Assembly (NCBI RefSeq): GCF_000719555.1
Contig: NZ_JOGX01000001.1
Span: 1 to 64,000, forward strand
Reading direction: 5' to 3'
Source of the DNA: Streptomyces sp. NRRL F-5727
Lineage (GTDB): Bacteria > Actinomycetota > Actinomycetes > Streptomycetales > Streptomycetaceae
DNA: 64,000 nt
Position numbers and translations under genes: made by a program. Shown one piece after another: positions 9,283 through 16,968 of the stretch (positions within the stretch are counted from its first letter, which is position 1; each line of letters starts with the position of its first letter). The notes below the pieces were generated by a model. That model had not been told where the DNA came from, searched no databases, and saw nothing but the letters and a program-made list of their open reading frames with translations.

Positions 9283-9324
9283 TTGTTTCCCCCCTTCCCC
9301 CGTCCGCCCTGATCCCGGGTTCCC

Positions 9325-9356
9325 GTTCCCCCGTTCCCCCGTTCCCCCGTTCCCCC
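9325..9356. repeat. Four tandem copies of GTTCCCCC
   Basis: The 8-bp unit is repeated four times without error between the terminator and the FG-GAP stop codon. It lies outside coding sequence. Confidence 0.85.
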
Positions 9357-9366
9357 GGGACGAGCG

Positions 9367-10305
9367 TCAGACGAAGTAGATGTTGTTCGGGTCGGTGTAC
9401 TGCCAGCCGGTGCCGCAGCCCCTGGCCCCGGCCCAGCCCTTGCCCTTGCCCGTGTTCGGGTAGTACTGCAGCGCGTCACCGTTCCGCTGGACGATGTCGG
9501 CCTGACCGTCGCCGGTGATGTCGGCGAACCAGACGTTGTTCGGGTCCACGCCCTCCCAGCCGGAGCCGGTGGTGTGGTCGTACTCGCCGGGCCAGGGGAA
9601 ACCGCCGCCGGCGGCGTGCGTGTTGGGCGAGACGTAGAAGCTGGTGCCGGTGTGCTCGATCAGCTCGGCGTCCCCGTCGCCGTCGAGGTCGGCGAAGTGG
9701 ATGCGGTTCGGGTCGCTGACGTTGGCGACACCGAGGGAGATCGCGCCGCCCCAGGAGTTGCCGCCCCCGCGGTTGGGGAAGTACCGCAGGTACGAGCCGA
9801 CCTTCTGGATCAGGTCGGCCTGGTTGTCGCCGTTGATGTCGGCGAACCAGACGTCGGCCGCGTTCACGCCGCTCCACCCGGAGGTCCCGGTGGTGAAGGT
9901 CGCCGGGAACGGATTGCTGGTCCAGCCCCGCTCGGCGTTGTGCCAGCCCCTGAAGCCGTCACCGTACTTCTGGATACGTTCCTTGAAGCCGTCGGCGTCC
10001 ATGTCGGCGAAGTAGACGCCGCGGCCGTCGACACCGCCCCAGCCCTCGCCGGCCCCGAAGCTCGTGCTGCCGTCCCAGGGCCAGCCCCAGGTGTGGCCGC
10101 TCGCGTTCCTGAAGGCGTAGAACTGGTCCCCCTTGGAGATCAGTTCGGCCCTGCCGTCGCCGGTGAGGTCGGGTCGGCCCACGATGCTGGTGGCGCCCGA
10201 CGTGGCGGCATGGGCCGCCGTGGTGGTGCCGGTCACGCCCAGCATGGGCGCGGCCACGGCGGCCGCGAGGACCAAGGCGCGTACGCGCTTGCTCATCATC
10301 TTCAT
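9367..10305 (-). CDS. Secreted FG-GAP/VCBS repeat protein
   Basis: A 312-residue exported beta-propeller. The ATG at 10305 is preceded by AGGGGGA at good spacing. The product starts with a Sec signal peptide (MKMMSKRVRALVLAAAVAA, cleavage after AHA). About five FG-GAP blades follow, each containing a calcium-type loop such as DLTGDGRAELI, DMDADGFKERI, DINGDNQADLI, DLDGDGDAELI and DITGDGQADIV, spaced about 55 residues apart. Each blade also has a WFADI or YFADM strand. Function is unknown; such proteins are common in Streptomyces secretomes. A second, longer member is at 51179-52894. Confidence 0.88.
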   Translation of the reverse strand: MKMMSKRVRALVLAAAVAAPMLGVTGTTTAAHAATSGATSIVGRPDLTGDGRAELISKGDQFYAFRNASGHTWGWPWDGSTSFGAGEGWGGVDGRGVYFADMDADGFKERIQKYGDGFRGWHNAERGWTSNPFPATFTTGTSGWSGVNAADVWFADINGDNQADLIQKVGSYLRYFPNRGGGNSWGGAISLGVANVSDPNRIHFADLDGDGDAELIEHTGTSFYVSPNTHAAGGGFPWPGEYDHTTGSGWEGVDPNNVWFADITGDGQADIVQRNGDALQYYPNTGKGKGWAGARGCGTGWQYTDPNNIYFV

Positions 10306-10415
10306 GGAAATCCCCCTGGAGAAGGTCTGCTTCGGAGGCGCCGGCTGCGCCACCCGGAGGTGCGGCGTCCTGCGCTGGGAAGACCTTCCGCCCGGGAGGC
10401 CATGGCCCGCCACGA

Positions 10416-10431
10416 TTTCGTCACCGCTTAA
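10416..10431 (+). promoter_or_regulatory. Conserved 16-bp motif shared with the regulator at 62683
   Basis: TTTCGTCACCGCTTAA occurs here 55 bases before a regulator gene fragment, and again at 62636-62651 in front of the intact homologue. At the intact copy it overlaps a likely -35 element. The conservation outside coding DNA suggests an operator or promoter element of this regulator family. Confidence 0.5.
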
Positions 10432-10485
10432 TCGGCGGCAGGGCGAGGCCCGTCCGGACGCTCGTGACGGCGCTGCGCTTCCCCG

Positions 10486-10585
10486 GTGATCGAGCCTTTG
10501 TTCGACCCCGACGATCTGACGCGGATCCGATTCGCCCGGTCGCCGCTGGAGGAGCTGGTCCACAGCGTGCCGGTGCTTGCGGTGC
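10486..10585 (+). pseudogene. ArsR-like (DUF5937-type) regulator, N-terminal remnant
   Basis: From GTG the frame reads VIEPLFDPDDLTRIRFARSP then LEELVHSVPVLA, nearly the same as the first 30 residues of the intact regulator at 62683-63678 (VIEIRLGADDLARIRFARSP). Homology stops after about 33 codons. It is a truncated paralogue. Confidence 0.7.
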
Positions 10586-10706
10586 CCGCCGTCTGCCGAT
10601 GCACGGCCTGGGGTACGCCAGCCGGGCGTACCGCGCGGGCGGCGTTCAGTTCGGCTGCGATGGCGTCGAGGTGGTCACCACTGTGCCGCGCCGGGACGGG
10701 CTTGCT

Positions 10707-10722
10707 TTCAAGTGCACTTGAA
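10707..10722. promoter_or_regulatory. MerR operator of the SDR-MerR operon
   Basis: The perfect 16-bp palindrome TTCAAGTGCACTTGAA ends 17 bases before the SDR start codon. The operon's second gene encodes a MerR-family protein. MerR proteins bind palindromes placed in an over-long promoter spacer, so this is the likely self-regulated site. Confidence 0.65.
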
Positions 10723-10739
10723 GCTTTAGCGTCGGGGGC

Positions 10740-11612
10740 ATGACGAAGACGAACGAGACGAAGACGTGGATCATCACGGGTGCGAGTTCGGGCCTCGGCC
10801 TGGCGCTCGCCGAGGCGGCTCTCGTGGCCGGCGAGCAGGTGGTCGGGACCGCGCGGCGGGCCGACCGGTTCGACGGGCTCAAGGCCCGGTACGGGGACCG
10901 GCTTCTCGCCGTCGAGCACGACGTGCGTGACACGGCGGGAGCGTCCTCGGTCGTGCAGCGGGCGCTGGAGGTGTTCGGGCGTGTCGACGTGCTCGTCAAC
11001 AATGCCGGTGCCGGCCAGGTCGGTACCGCCGAAGAGATCACGGATGCCGAACTGCGGGCCATGCTCGAGCAGCATCTGTTCGGCCCGGCCGCCTATGTGC
11101 GCGCCGTGCTGCCCCATCTGCGGGAGCGCCGCTCGGGCGCGATCGTGCAGATGAGCAGCCAGGGAGGGCGGATGTCGTTCCCCGCCGTCGGCAGCTACTC
11201 GGCCGGAAAGTTCGCACTCGAGGGATGGTCGGAGGCGCTCGCGGGTGAGATCGCCCCGTTCGGCATCCGTGTCCTGATCGCCGAACCCAGCCGCTTCCGC
11301 ACCGCGTTCAACGCCCCCGACGTACTCAACACAGCGCGGCAGAGCTCCACCTACGACGATTCCGTCAGCGCCGTGCGTGCGAACATGGCCGAGGCCGACG
11401 GCGTTCAGGAGGGCGACCCGGCACGTGCCGCCCGGGTGATCCGCGACATGCTCGACACCCCCGACGCGCCGCTCCGCATCCCCCTCGGTGCCGAGGCCGT
11501 TCGCAACCTCACCCGCGTCTACCGGAGCGGGCTCGACGACGTCGAGAAATGGGCGTCGGTGAGCGAGTCGGCGGACTTCCCGGGGCTGCCGCCCGCAGTG
11601 CGCGCGTTCTGA
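10740..11612 (+). CDS. Short-chain dehydrogenase/reductase
   Basis: A 290-residue classical SDR, cytosolic, expected to use NAD(P). The TGASSGLG cofactor loop is at 13-20 and NNAG at 87-90. The catalytic residues are Ser139/140 in QMSS, Tyr153 and Lys157 in SYSAGK. Arg39/Arg40 after the second strand suggest a preference for NADP. The gene is followed after 19 bases by a MerR regulator in the same direction, and both sit behind a palindromic operator. That arrangement is typical of an enzyme induced by the small molecule its regulator senses. Substrate unknown. Confidence 0.93.
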   Translation: MTKTNETKTWIITGASSGLGLALAEAALVAGEQVVGTARRADRFDGLKARYGDRLLAVEHDVRDTAGASSVVQRALEVFGRVDVLVNNAGAGQVGTAEEITDAELRAMLEQHLFGPAAYVRAVLPHLRERRSGAIVQMSSQGGRMSFPAVGSYSAGKFALEGWSEALAGEIAPFGIRVLIAEPSRFRTAFNAPDVLNTARQSSTYDDSVSAVRANMAEADGVQEGDPARAARVIRDMLDTPDAPLRIPLGAEAVRNLTRVYRSGLDDVEKWASVSESADFPGLPPAVRAF

Positions 11613-11631
11613 TCGCCGTAGGCTGCAGGCC

Positions 11632-12105
11632 ATGGCCACTGAAGCGCTGATCGAACGCATCCTCGCTGCCGGCGACGGGCCGTCCTCGTCCGCGATCGAT
11701 GCTCTGCACGAGCTCCTCGACGACGCCACGATCGAGGCCTCGGCGATGCCCAAGAGCGTCGCCGAGGCCGCCCGGCTGGTCGGCCTGTCGACGCACACCC
11801 TCCGGTACTACGAGCAGGAGGGACTCGTGCGGCCCGCTCGTAACACATCCGGGTACCGGGAGTACTCCGCGCTCGACCTGCGCCGACTCGTCTTCCTCAC
11901 CCGGATGCGCCTGTCGGGCATGACCATGACCGACCTGAAGCGCTACATCCTGCTCGTCGAGGAGGGCCCGGGCACCATCCCGGAACGCCGCCGCATCATG
12001 CACGACCAGCAGGACCGCATCAGACGGCAGATCCGTGAACTCGGTCTGGCGCTGGAGATCACCGAGTACAAGATCCGCGTCTACGACGGACACCCGGAGG
12101 ACTGA
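11632..12105 (+). CDS. MerR-family transcriptional regulator
   Basis: A 157-residue regulator. A 38-residue N-terminal extension precedes the winged helix (VAEAARLVGLSTHTLRYYEQ, then GLVRP). The second part of the DNA-binding domain follows (SGYREYSALDLRRLVFLTRM), and then a coiled-coil dimerisation helix. No cysteine pair is present at the metal or Fe-S positions, so it is probably a small-molecule sensor. It is co-transcribed with the SDR gene, and the palindrome at 10707-10722 is its likely operator. ATG 11632 was kept because the frame is coding-like from there; the ATG before PKSVAEA at residue 39 is the alternative start. Confidence 0.9.
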   Translation: MATEALIERILAAGDGPSSSAIDALHELLDDATIEASAMPKSVAEAARLVGLSTHTLRYYEQEGLVRPARNTSGYREYSALDLRRLVFLTRMRLSGMTMTDLKRYILLVEEGPGTIPERRRIMHDQQDRIRRQIRELGLALEITEYKIRVYDGHPED

Positions 12106-12189
12106 CGCCCACCCTCCGGTCCCGTGACCAGATGTGAGCATGCATCACGGGTGGCCACTGCACGCGCAAGCCGAGTAGCTGTTTCTCAG

Positions 12190-13058
12190 CGGGCCGACGA
12201 GTGTCTCGCTGACAGCGGCCCGGGCGACGAACGCGAGCCAGACCCGTGTTTCCGCGCGGCGTTCTTCGCGGGGCAGGACGATCTCGTCTGCGGCGTGGCC
12301 CGGTCCTGGCGGGTGATCCAGGCGCCGAGGTCGTCTCCGTCGTGGACGACGCCGTCGTGGACGACCCCGGGAAGGCGGCCGTCGGGTTCGACGGCGGCGA
12401 GGCGGGCGAGGACCGGGTGGTGGCGCTGCCAGTCCCGGGGCCAGGGGCGTTCCATTCGCGGTCGATCTCGGCGAGCTGCGTCGCGCGGGTGGCGGCCCGC
12501 TCGGGGTCCTTGCCCAGAGCGCCGGGACGGCGGAGGTTGGCGAGCAGCCGGCCGATCGCGAGGGGTTCGCCGTCGTTGCCGCCTCACACCGCGTCCTGGC
12601 GGGGGGCGAGGTGGCCGGGGGCACGGTGGTGGGAGCGCAGGACAGCGAGCCTGGTCTCCCCCACCTCGTCGCCGGGCTCCCACACGATGCCCTCGGCGTA
12701 CAGCTGGTCCTTGCGGAGCCGCACCGCCCTCGATGCTGTTCTCGGCGCGCCAGCCGCGCAGGGCTTGGTAGCCCTCCAGCCACACCAGGGACTTCGGGCG
12801 GTAGACGCGGGTGCGCAGAAACGCCGCGATGGCGGCCGGGTCGCGAGGCGTGGCGAAGCGGAGCAGCGCGGACTCGACGACGGCCTGCGCGGTCTCGCCG
12901 GCCTCGTCCTCGTCGCCGGCATCGTCGGCTTGGTCCTCGACGCCGGTGCCTGGTGCGGCGGGGTTGATGCAGCCGTCCTCGTCGCGCAGCACGTGGACCT
13001 TGCGGTGTTCCTCACCGCGGAGAAGGAGCACTCGACGACATCGGGGCCTGGGGCCCAC
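12190..13058 (-). pseudogene. Helicase-associated (HA) domain protein, decayed
   Basis: Several frames together give SALLRFATPRDPAAIAAFLR, SLVWLEGYQALRGWRAE, QLYAEGIVWEPGDEVGETRL, AIGRLLANLRRPGALGKDPE then TQLAEIDREWNAPGP, and DWQRHHPVLARLAAVEPDG. The G-R-x-L-A-N-L-R-R-P-G-x-L-G segment and the following D-W-Q-R-H are typical of the HA repeats found after the motor domain of large Streptomyces DEAD/DEAH proteins. An in-frame stop near 12587 and frame changes show decay. A 12-bp duplication encodes VVHDGVVHDG. The ATPase domain is absent. Confidence 0.55.
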
Positions 13059-13068
13059 TGAACCCGGC

Positions 13069-13108
13069 GCGCGGGGGCGCCTGGAGCGGACCCCAGGCGC
13101 CCCCGCGC
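13069..13108. terminator. Strong hairpin downstream of the EF-hand gene
   Basis: The arms at 13069-13084 and 13093-13108 are a perfect 16-bp inverted repeat with an 8-base loop. It lies just beyond the stop codon of the minus-strand EF-hand gene. Confidence 0.8.
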
Positions 13109-13122
13109 GGTCAGGCCTGACG

Positions 13123-13326
13123 CTACTTCAGCAGGGTGCGGAACTCGTCGAAGTCGAGGACGCCGTCGTGGTTCGCGTCGGCCGCCATGGCCTTCTTGAC
13201 CTCTTCCGCGAGGTGCCCGTGGGCTCCCTCTGCCTTGAAGCCCTCTGCCAACTCGACGATATTGATCCGCCCGTCGCCATCCGTGTCGATCTCGTCGAAC
13301 AGCGCCTTGAGCTCAGCCTCGTTCAC
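13123..13326 (-). CDS. Small two-EF-hand calcium-binding protein
   Basis: A 67-residue cytosolic protein consisting of one EF-hand pair. The first loop is DTDGDGRINIVE (residues 14-25) and the second DANHDGVLDFDE (50-61). Both have acidic or Asn/Thr ligands at positions 1, 3, 5 and a Glu at 12, so both should bind calcium. The GTG start follows GAGAGAGG. Similar calmodulin-like small proteins occur in Streptomyces, where some act as calcium buffers during development. A strong terminator follows immediately, so it is monocistronic. Confidence 0.93.
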   Translation of the reverse strand: MNEAELKALFDEIDTDGDGRINIVELAEGFKAEGAHGHLAEEVKKAMAADANHDGVLDFDEFRTLLK

Positions 13327-13603
13327 GGCATACCTCTCTCACGTTCACGGGCCCGAAGGCCCACATGCCCACCACCCTGCCACACCATCGACGGCACGCT
13401 GACGACCAAGTCCTCAGAGCGGACCGCCTCGGCGACCACTCCCCCGGGCCACCACGCTGTCAAGCCACGCCGGTCCGGCGGGATCGAAGGCCGCAGGGCC
13501 AGGCCCCATACGGCGAGAGCAGAACCTACGGGGCGGGGGTGTAGGGGACGACCTAACTGTATTGATCACGAGCGTTGTCAACGGTGCCGGGGCCTGATCA
13601 TGG

Positions 13604-13664
13604 CGAAGACCTCCGGTGTGGTGGAGGTGTCTGGGCTCCACCACACCGCACACGGAGGTCTTCG
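13604..13664. repeat. Nested double palindrome at the start of an IS481 remnant
   Basis: The outer arms, 13604-13615 and 13653-13664, are a perfect 12-bp inverted repeat. Inside them, 13616-13625 and 13637-13646 form a perfect 10-bp inverted repeat. The structure abuts the IS481 transposase start. It may be two transposon ends in head-to-head contact, or a stem-loop controlling translation. Confidence 0.75.
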
Positions 13665-13960
13665 TGTCCCACCGGAACGCCCGGCTGACCGTTCACGGCA
13701 GGCGGATCCTGGTCGGACGAGTCCTGGCGGGCCAGCCGGTCGCGCATGTGGCCGCAGAGACGGGCATATCGAGATCCACCGCCCACGCATGGGTTCGCCG
13801 CCGGCAGGGCGAGGGCGACGCGGTTCCCACGACCGTTCCCGTCGGCCCCGCACGACGCCGCACCGCACGCCGCCGGTGGTCGAGGACCGGGTCTGTCGGC
13901 TGCGGACCGGCGGCCAGCTCGGCCCGGCACGCATCGCAAGTGCCACCTCTCAGGCCCCAG
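13664..13960 (+). pseudogene. IS481-family transposase, N-terminal remnant
   Basis: From GTG the frame gives VSHRNARLTVHGRRILVGRV, then AGQPVAHVAAETGISRSTAH and AWVRRRQGEGDA. This is the double-HTH N-terminus of IS481-type integrases (family: VSHRNAxLTxxGRxxLAR). A frame change leads to VVEDRVCRLRTGGQLGPARI. The DDE core is absent. Confidence 0.7.
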
Positions 13961-14245
13961 CGCCCTGCTCACCAAGACGAGCCCCACTCACCACGCCTTC
14001 CAGAAACACCTGCCGGTATCGCCGCGCACCCCGTCCGACAGCCCTTCCGGCTGCAGGTCTGCACGCCGAGAATGCCTGCTCCCGCGCCCCCGATGCCGGC
14101 ACCGACGCCCCTCCCGCCCTCGCCTGCCGGCACCGCCGCGCGCTCACTGCATGGATGCAAGGAGAGACCATCCCCGCTGCTGGTCAGTGGGTTCCTGCTC
14201 TGCCCTGACTTCCAGGTCGACCTGGACGGACCGCGCCCGCGTCGG

Positions 14246-15658
14246 TCAAGCGGTGGGCGCTGTGCTGCCGGCGAGGATCTCGGGCTTCAGCAGGTCCGAG
14301 AGGATATCGGCGGGCAGCAGGCCCTTCTCCAGGACGAGTTCGGCCACTCCGCGACCGGTGGCGAGGGCCTCCTTGGCAATGGTGGTGGCGGCCTCGTAGC
14401 CGAGGTGCGGGTTGAGGGCGGTGACCAGGCCGATGGAGTTCTCGACGGTCTTGCGCAGGGCATCTGTGTTGGCTGTGATGCCCTCTACGCAGCGCTCGGC
14501 GAGGGTGCGGCAGGCGGCCTGCAGGTGGGTGATGGACTTCGCCAGGGAATGCAGGATGATCGGTTCGAAGGCGTTGAGCTGGAGCTGGCCTGCTTCGGCG
14601 GCCATGGTGATGGTGACGTCGTTGCCGATGACCTCGAAGGCGACCTGATTGACGACCTCGGGGACGACCGGGTTGACCTTGCCGGGCATGATGCTCGATC
14701 CGGCCTGGACGGGTGGGAGGTTGATCTCGCCGAGGCCGGCGCGCGGGCCGGAGGACAGCAGTCGCAGATCGTTGCAGGTCTTCGACAGCTTGACGGCGAT
14801 CCGCTTGAGGACGCCGGAGAGCTGGACGAAGGCGCCGCAGTCCTGGGTGGCCTCGACGAGGTTCGCCGCGGTGACCAGGGGCAGTCCGGTGATGTCGGCG
14901 AGGTGGCGGCGGGCGGCTTCGGTGTAGCCTGCGGGGGCGTTGAGGCCGGTGCCGATGGCGGTGGCACCGAGGTTGATCTCGTGGATCAGCTCGACGGCTT
15001 CGGCGAGCCGTCCGCGGTCCTCCTCCAGCATGACCGCGTAGGTGGAGAACTCCTGGCCGAGCGTCATCGGCACGGCGTCCTGGAGCTGGGTGCGGCCCAT
15101 CTTCAGTACGTCTCGGAACTCGACGGCCTTCTCGGCGAAGGCGTCCTGGAGGACGGTCATCGCCGTGAGGAGGCCACGGGCGGCGAAGACGGTGGCTATC
15201 TTGACGGCGGTCGGGTAGACGTCGTTGGTCGACTGGCCGAGGTTGACGTCCTCATTGGGGTGCAGGTGCTGGTAGTCGCCCTTGGCGTGGCCGAGCAGTT
15301 CGAGGGCGCGGTTGGCGACGACCTCGTTGGCGTTCATGTTGGTGGAGGTGCCGGCGCCGCCCTGGATGACGTCGACGACGAACTCCTCGTGCAGTCTGCC
15401 GTCGCGGATCTCGCGGCAGGCGACCACGATCGCCTCGGCCTTGTCGGCGGGCAGGAGGCCGAGTTCCCGGTTGGCGAGGGCGGCGGCTTCCTTGACGGCG
15501 GCGAGGGCGTCGACGAGGTGCGGGTAGACGGAGATCGGGGTGCCGGTGACGGGGAAGTTCTCCAGGGCGCGCAGGGTGTGGATACCCCAGTACGCGTCGG
15601 CCGGGACGTTCCGGTGGCCGAGGAGATCGTGTTCGCTGCGGGTGGCCTCTGCGGTCAT
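14246..15658 (-). CDS. aspA: Aspartate ammonia-lyase
   Basis: A 470-residue fumarase/aspartase-superfamily enzyme that converts L-aspartate to fumarate and ammonia in the cytosol. The superfamily signature GSSIMPGKVNP is at 320-330 and its first Ser is the catalytic base. GTSTNMNANE (103-112) and NLGQSTNDVYPT (139-150) are the other two active-site regions. The D-V-I-Q-G-G-A-G-T-S start and the G-x-S-x-x-N-D-V-Y-P-T form favour aspartase over fumarase C. It lies 55 bases after the L-asparaginase gene in the same direction, giving a two-step route from asparagine to fumarate, and it is probably controlled by the FadR-type regulator upstream. Confidence 0.93.
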   Translation of the reverse strand: MTAEATRSEHDLLGHRNVPADAYWGIHTLRALENFPVTGTPISVYPHLVDALAAVKEAAALANRELGLLPADKAEAIVVACREIRDGRLHEEFVVDVIQGGAGTSTNMNANEVVANRALELLGHAKGDYQHLHPNEDVNLGQSTNDVYPTAVKIATVFAARGLLTAMTVLQDAFAEKAVEFRDVLKMGRTQLQDAVPMTLGQEFSTYAVMLEEDRGRLAEAVELIHEINLGATAIGTGLNAPAGYTEAARRHLADITGLPLVTAANLVEATQDCGAFVQLSGVLKRIAVKLSKTCNDLRLLSSGPRAGLGEINLPPVQAGSSIMPGKVNPVVPEVVNQVAFEVIGNDVTITMAAEAGQLQLNAFEPIILHSLAKSITHLQAACRTLAERCVEGITANTDALRKTVENSIGLVTALNPHLGYEAATTIAKEALATGRGVAELVLEKGLLPADILSDLLKPEILAGSTAPTA

Positions 15659-15713
15659 GACGGTGCGGTTCTTCCTTCGGAGGTGTGGGCGGGTGGTCGG
15701 GGGCCGTACCGGG

Positions 15714-16730
15714 TCAGGCTCCGGCCGGCGTTGTGACCGGGGTCAGGGCGGGTACGGGCCGGATGTGGCCGACCGGCCGGCCGCCGCCCAGCAGCGGCTC
15801 CCCCTGGAACCCGGTGAGCCGACAGGGATCGACGCCGGCCCGGGCGAGGGCGGCCGCTGCGACAGGTACGCGGGCCCGGTCGGCTCCGTCGGCGATCTTC
15901 ACGGCGATGGCGCGGCCGTCCGGGAGGGCTGCGACTTCGACGCCCTCGGCGCCGTCCTTGGCCACCAGCCCGGGCACGGCCTCCATCAGAGCGGCGACGT
16001 CGCGGCCGGAACCGGATGCCATCTCGGGGTACGCGCGCATGGAGTTCGCGACGCGGGCCTCGGGCGTGCCGGGGGCGGCGGCGGTGATCCGGGCGGTGGC
16101 GCGGGCGAGGCCGTGCAGGGAGACGGAGAAGAGGGGGGCACCGCAGCCGTCGACGGTCGTCCGGGCGATGCGCTGTCCGGTGAGATCCTCGACGGTGGCG
16201 GCGATCGCCTGCTGGAGGGGGTGGGCGGGGTCGAGGTAGTCGTGCAGGCTCCAGCCGTTGATCCGGCAGGTGGAGAGCATGGCCGCGTGCTTGGCGGAGC
16301 AGTTGTGGGCCAGGCGGTCGGGCTCGCGGCCCGCACGTACCCAGGCGTCCCGGGCGGCTGGGCCGTAGGGCATGTCTATGGCGTTTCGAAGGTCGTCCTC
16401 GGAGAGGCCGGCGAGTGCGAGGATGCTCCGGGCGCCGTCGAGATGGCGTTCCTCGCCGGAATGGCTGGAGGCGGCGAGGGAGAGAAGGCCGTCGTCGAGC
16501 GGGAGGCCCGCGCGCACCATGGCGACGGCCTGGACGGGCTTGAGTGCCGAGCGCGGGTAGAACGCGGCCTCGATGTCGCCGAGCTGGAGCCGGACCCGGC
16601 CCTCGGCGTCGAGGACGACGACCGAGCCGTAGTGGATTCCCTCGACGACGCCACCGCGGACGAGGTGGGCGACGGGAGCATGCAGGGGTTCACGGACGAC
16701 GGGTGCGTCCGTGAGGGTGTCGCTGTGCAT
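15714..16730 (-). CDS. L-asparaginase, asparaginase II (Rhizobium etli-type) family
   Basis: A 338-residue protein of the asparaginase-II family, which is distinct from E. coli AnsA/AnsB. It hydrolyses L-asparagine to aspartate and ammonia. Family motifs are visible: SGVVEGIH-like GGVVEGIHYGSVVVLD, YPRSALKPVQAVAMV near 60-75, AASSHSGEERHL, HNCSAKHAAML and VDGCGAPLFSVSL. The start at 16730 (MHSDTLTD) was chosen because AAGAGG lies just upstream. No signal peptide is seen, so it is cytosolic. It feeds aspartase, whose gene follows directly. Confidence 0.9.
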   Translation of the reverse strand: MHSDTLTDAPVVREPLHAPVAHLVRGGVVEGIHYGSVVVLDAEGRVRLQLGDIEAAFYPRSALKPVQAVAMVRAGLPLDDGLLSLAASSHSGEERHLDGARSILALAGLSEDDLRNAIDMPYGPAARDAWVRAGREPDRLAHNCSAKHAAMLSTCRINGWSLHDYLDPAHPLQQAIAATVEDLTGQRIARTTVDGCGAPLFSVSLHGLARATARITAAAPGTPEARVANSMRAYPEMASGSGRDVAALMEAVPGLVAKDGAEGVEVAALPDGRAIAVKIADGADRARVPVAAAALARAGVDPCRLTGFQGEPLLGGGRPVGHIRPVPALTPVTTPAGA

Positions 16731-16780
16731 GGGTGCCTCTTGGTCGAACGAACGTGCCGGGCGGCGGGACGTCACGCCGG

Positions 16781-16925
16781 TTACGCGTCGGTCTTGGGTG
16801 CGGTGGGGGCGAGCGGGCCGTCGGCACCGAGGACACAGCCCGTGACGATGGCTCCGCCGACGGAGATCATGCTGGCGTGCCGGGGCCTGAGCGACGTGCT
16901 GCGGCCGGTGCCTCCCCCATCGACA
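16781..16925 (-). pseudogene. Amino-acid permease remnant
   Basis: The minus-strand frame reads SLRPRHASMISVGGAIVTG then CVLGADGPLAPTAPKTDA and a stop. The first half resembles the N-terminus of AAP/APC-type permeases (family: LKxRHxTMIxxGGxIGxGLF). The last dozen residues look like a permease tail, suggesting the twelve-helix middle was deleted. Its place between the regulator and the asparaginase fits an AnsP-like asparagine transporter. The family assignment is an inference from about 25 residues. Confidence 0.4.
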
Positions 16926-16968
16926 TGAGGGCGCGAGGTACGCGACTCGTCCCCGAGGTCTTGGTCTC

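Larger units (their letters stand above)
9150..9320. repeat. Dispersed repeat, copy B (MerR start, promoter and terminator module)
   Basis: Closely similar to 1789-1960. Here the context is clearer. The left end is the MerR start codon, the middle holds the MerR promoter and dyad, and the right part is the hairpin between this promoter and the FG-GAP gene. Confidence 0.75.

Noticed and set aside
9325..9356. GTTCCCCC repeats considered as iterons
   Set aside because: Only four 8-bp units between a terminator and a stop codon, without an AT-rich region or initiator gene.
9574..10431. Plus-strand frame opposite the FG-GAP gene
   Set aside because: Valine/glycine repeats are the reverse complement of the periodic FG-GAP coding sequence.
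13616..15736. Long plus-strand frame through the aspartase gene
   Set aside because: Only its first part (IS481 remnant) resembles protein. The remainder is antisense to aspartase.
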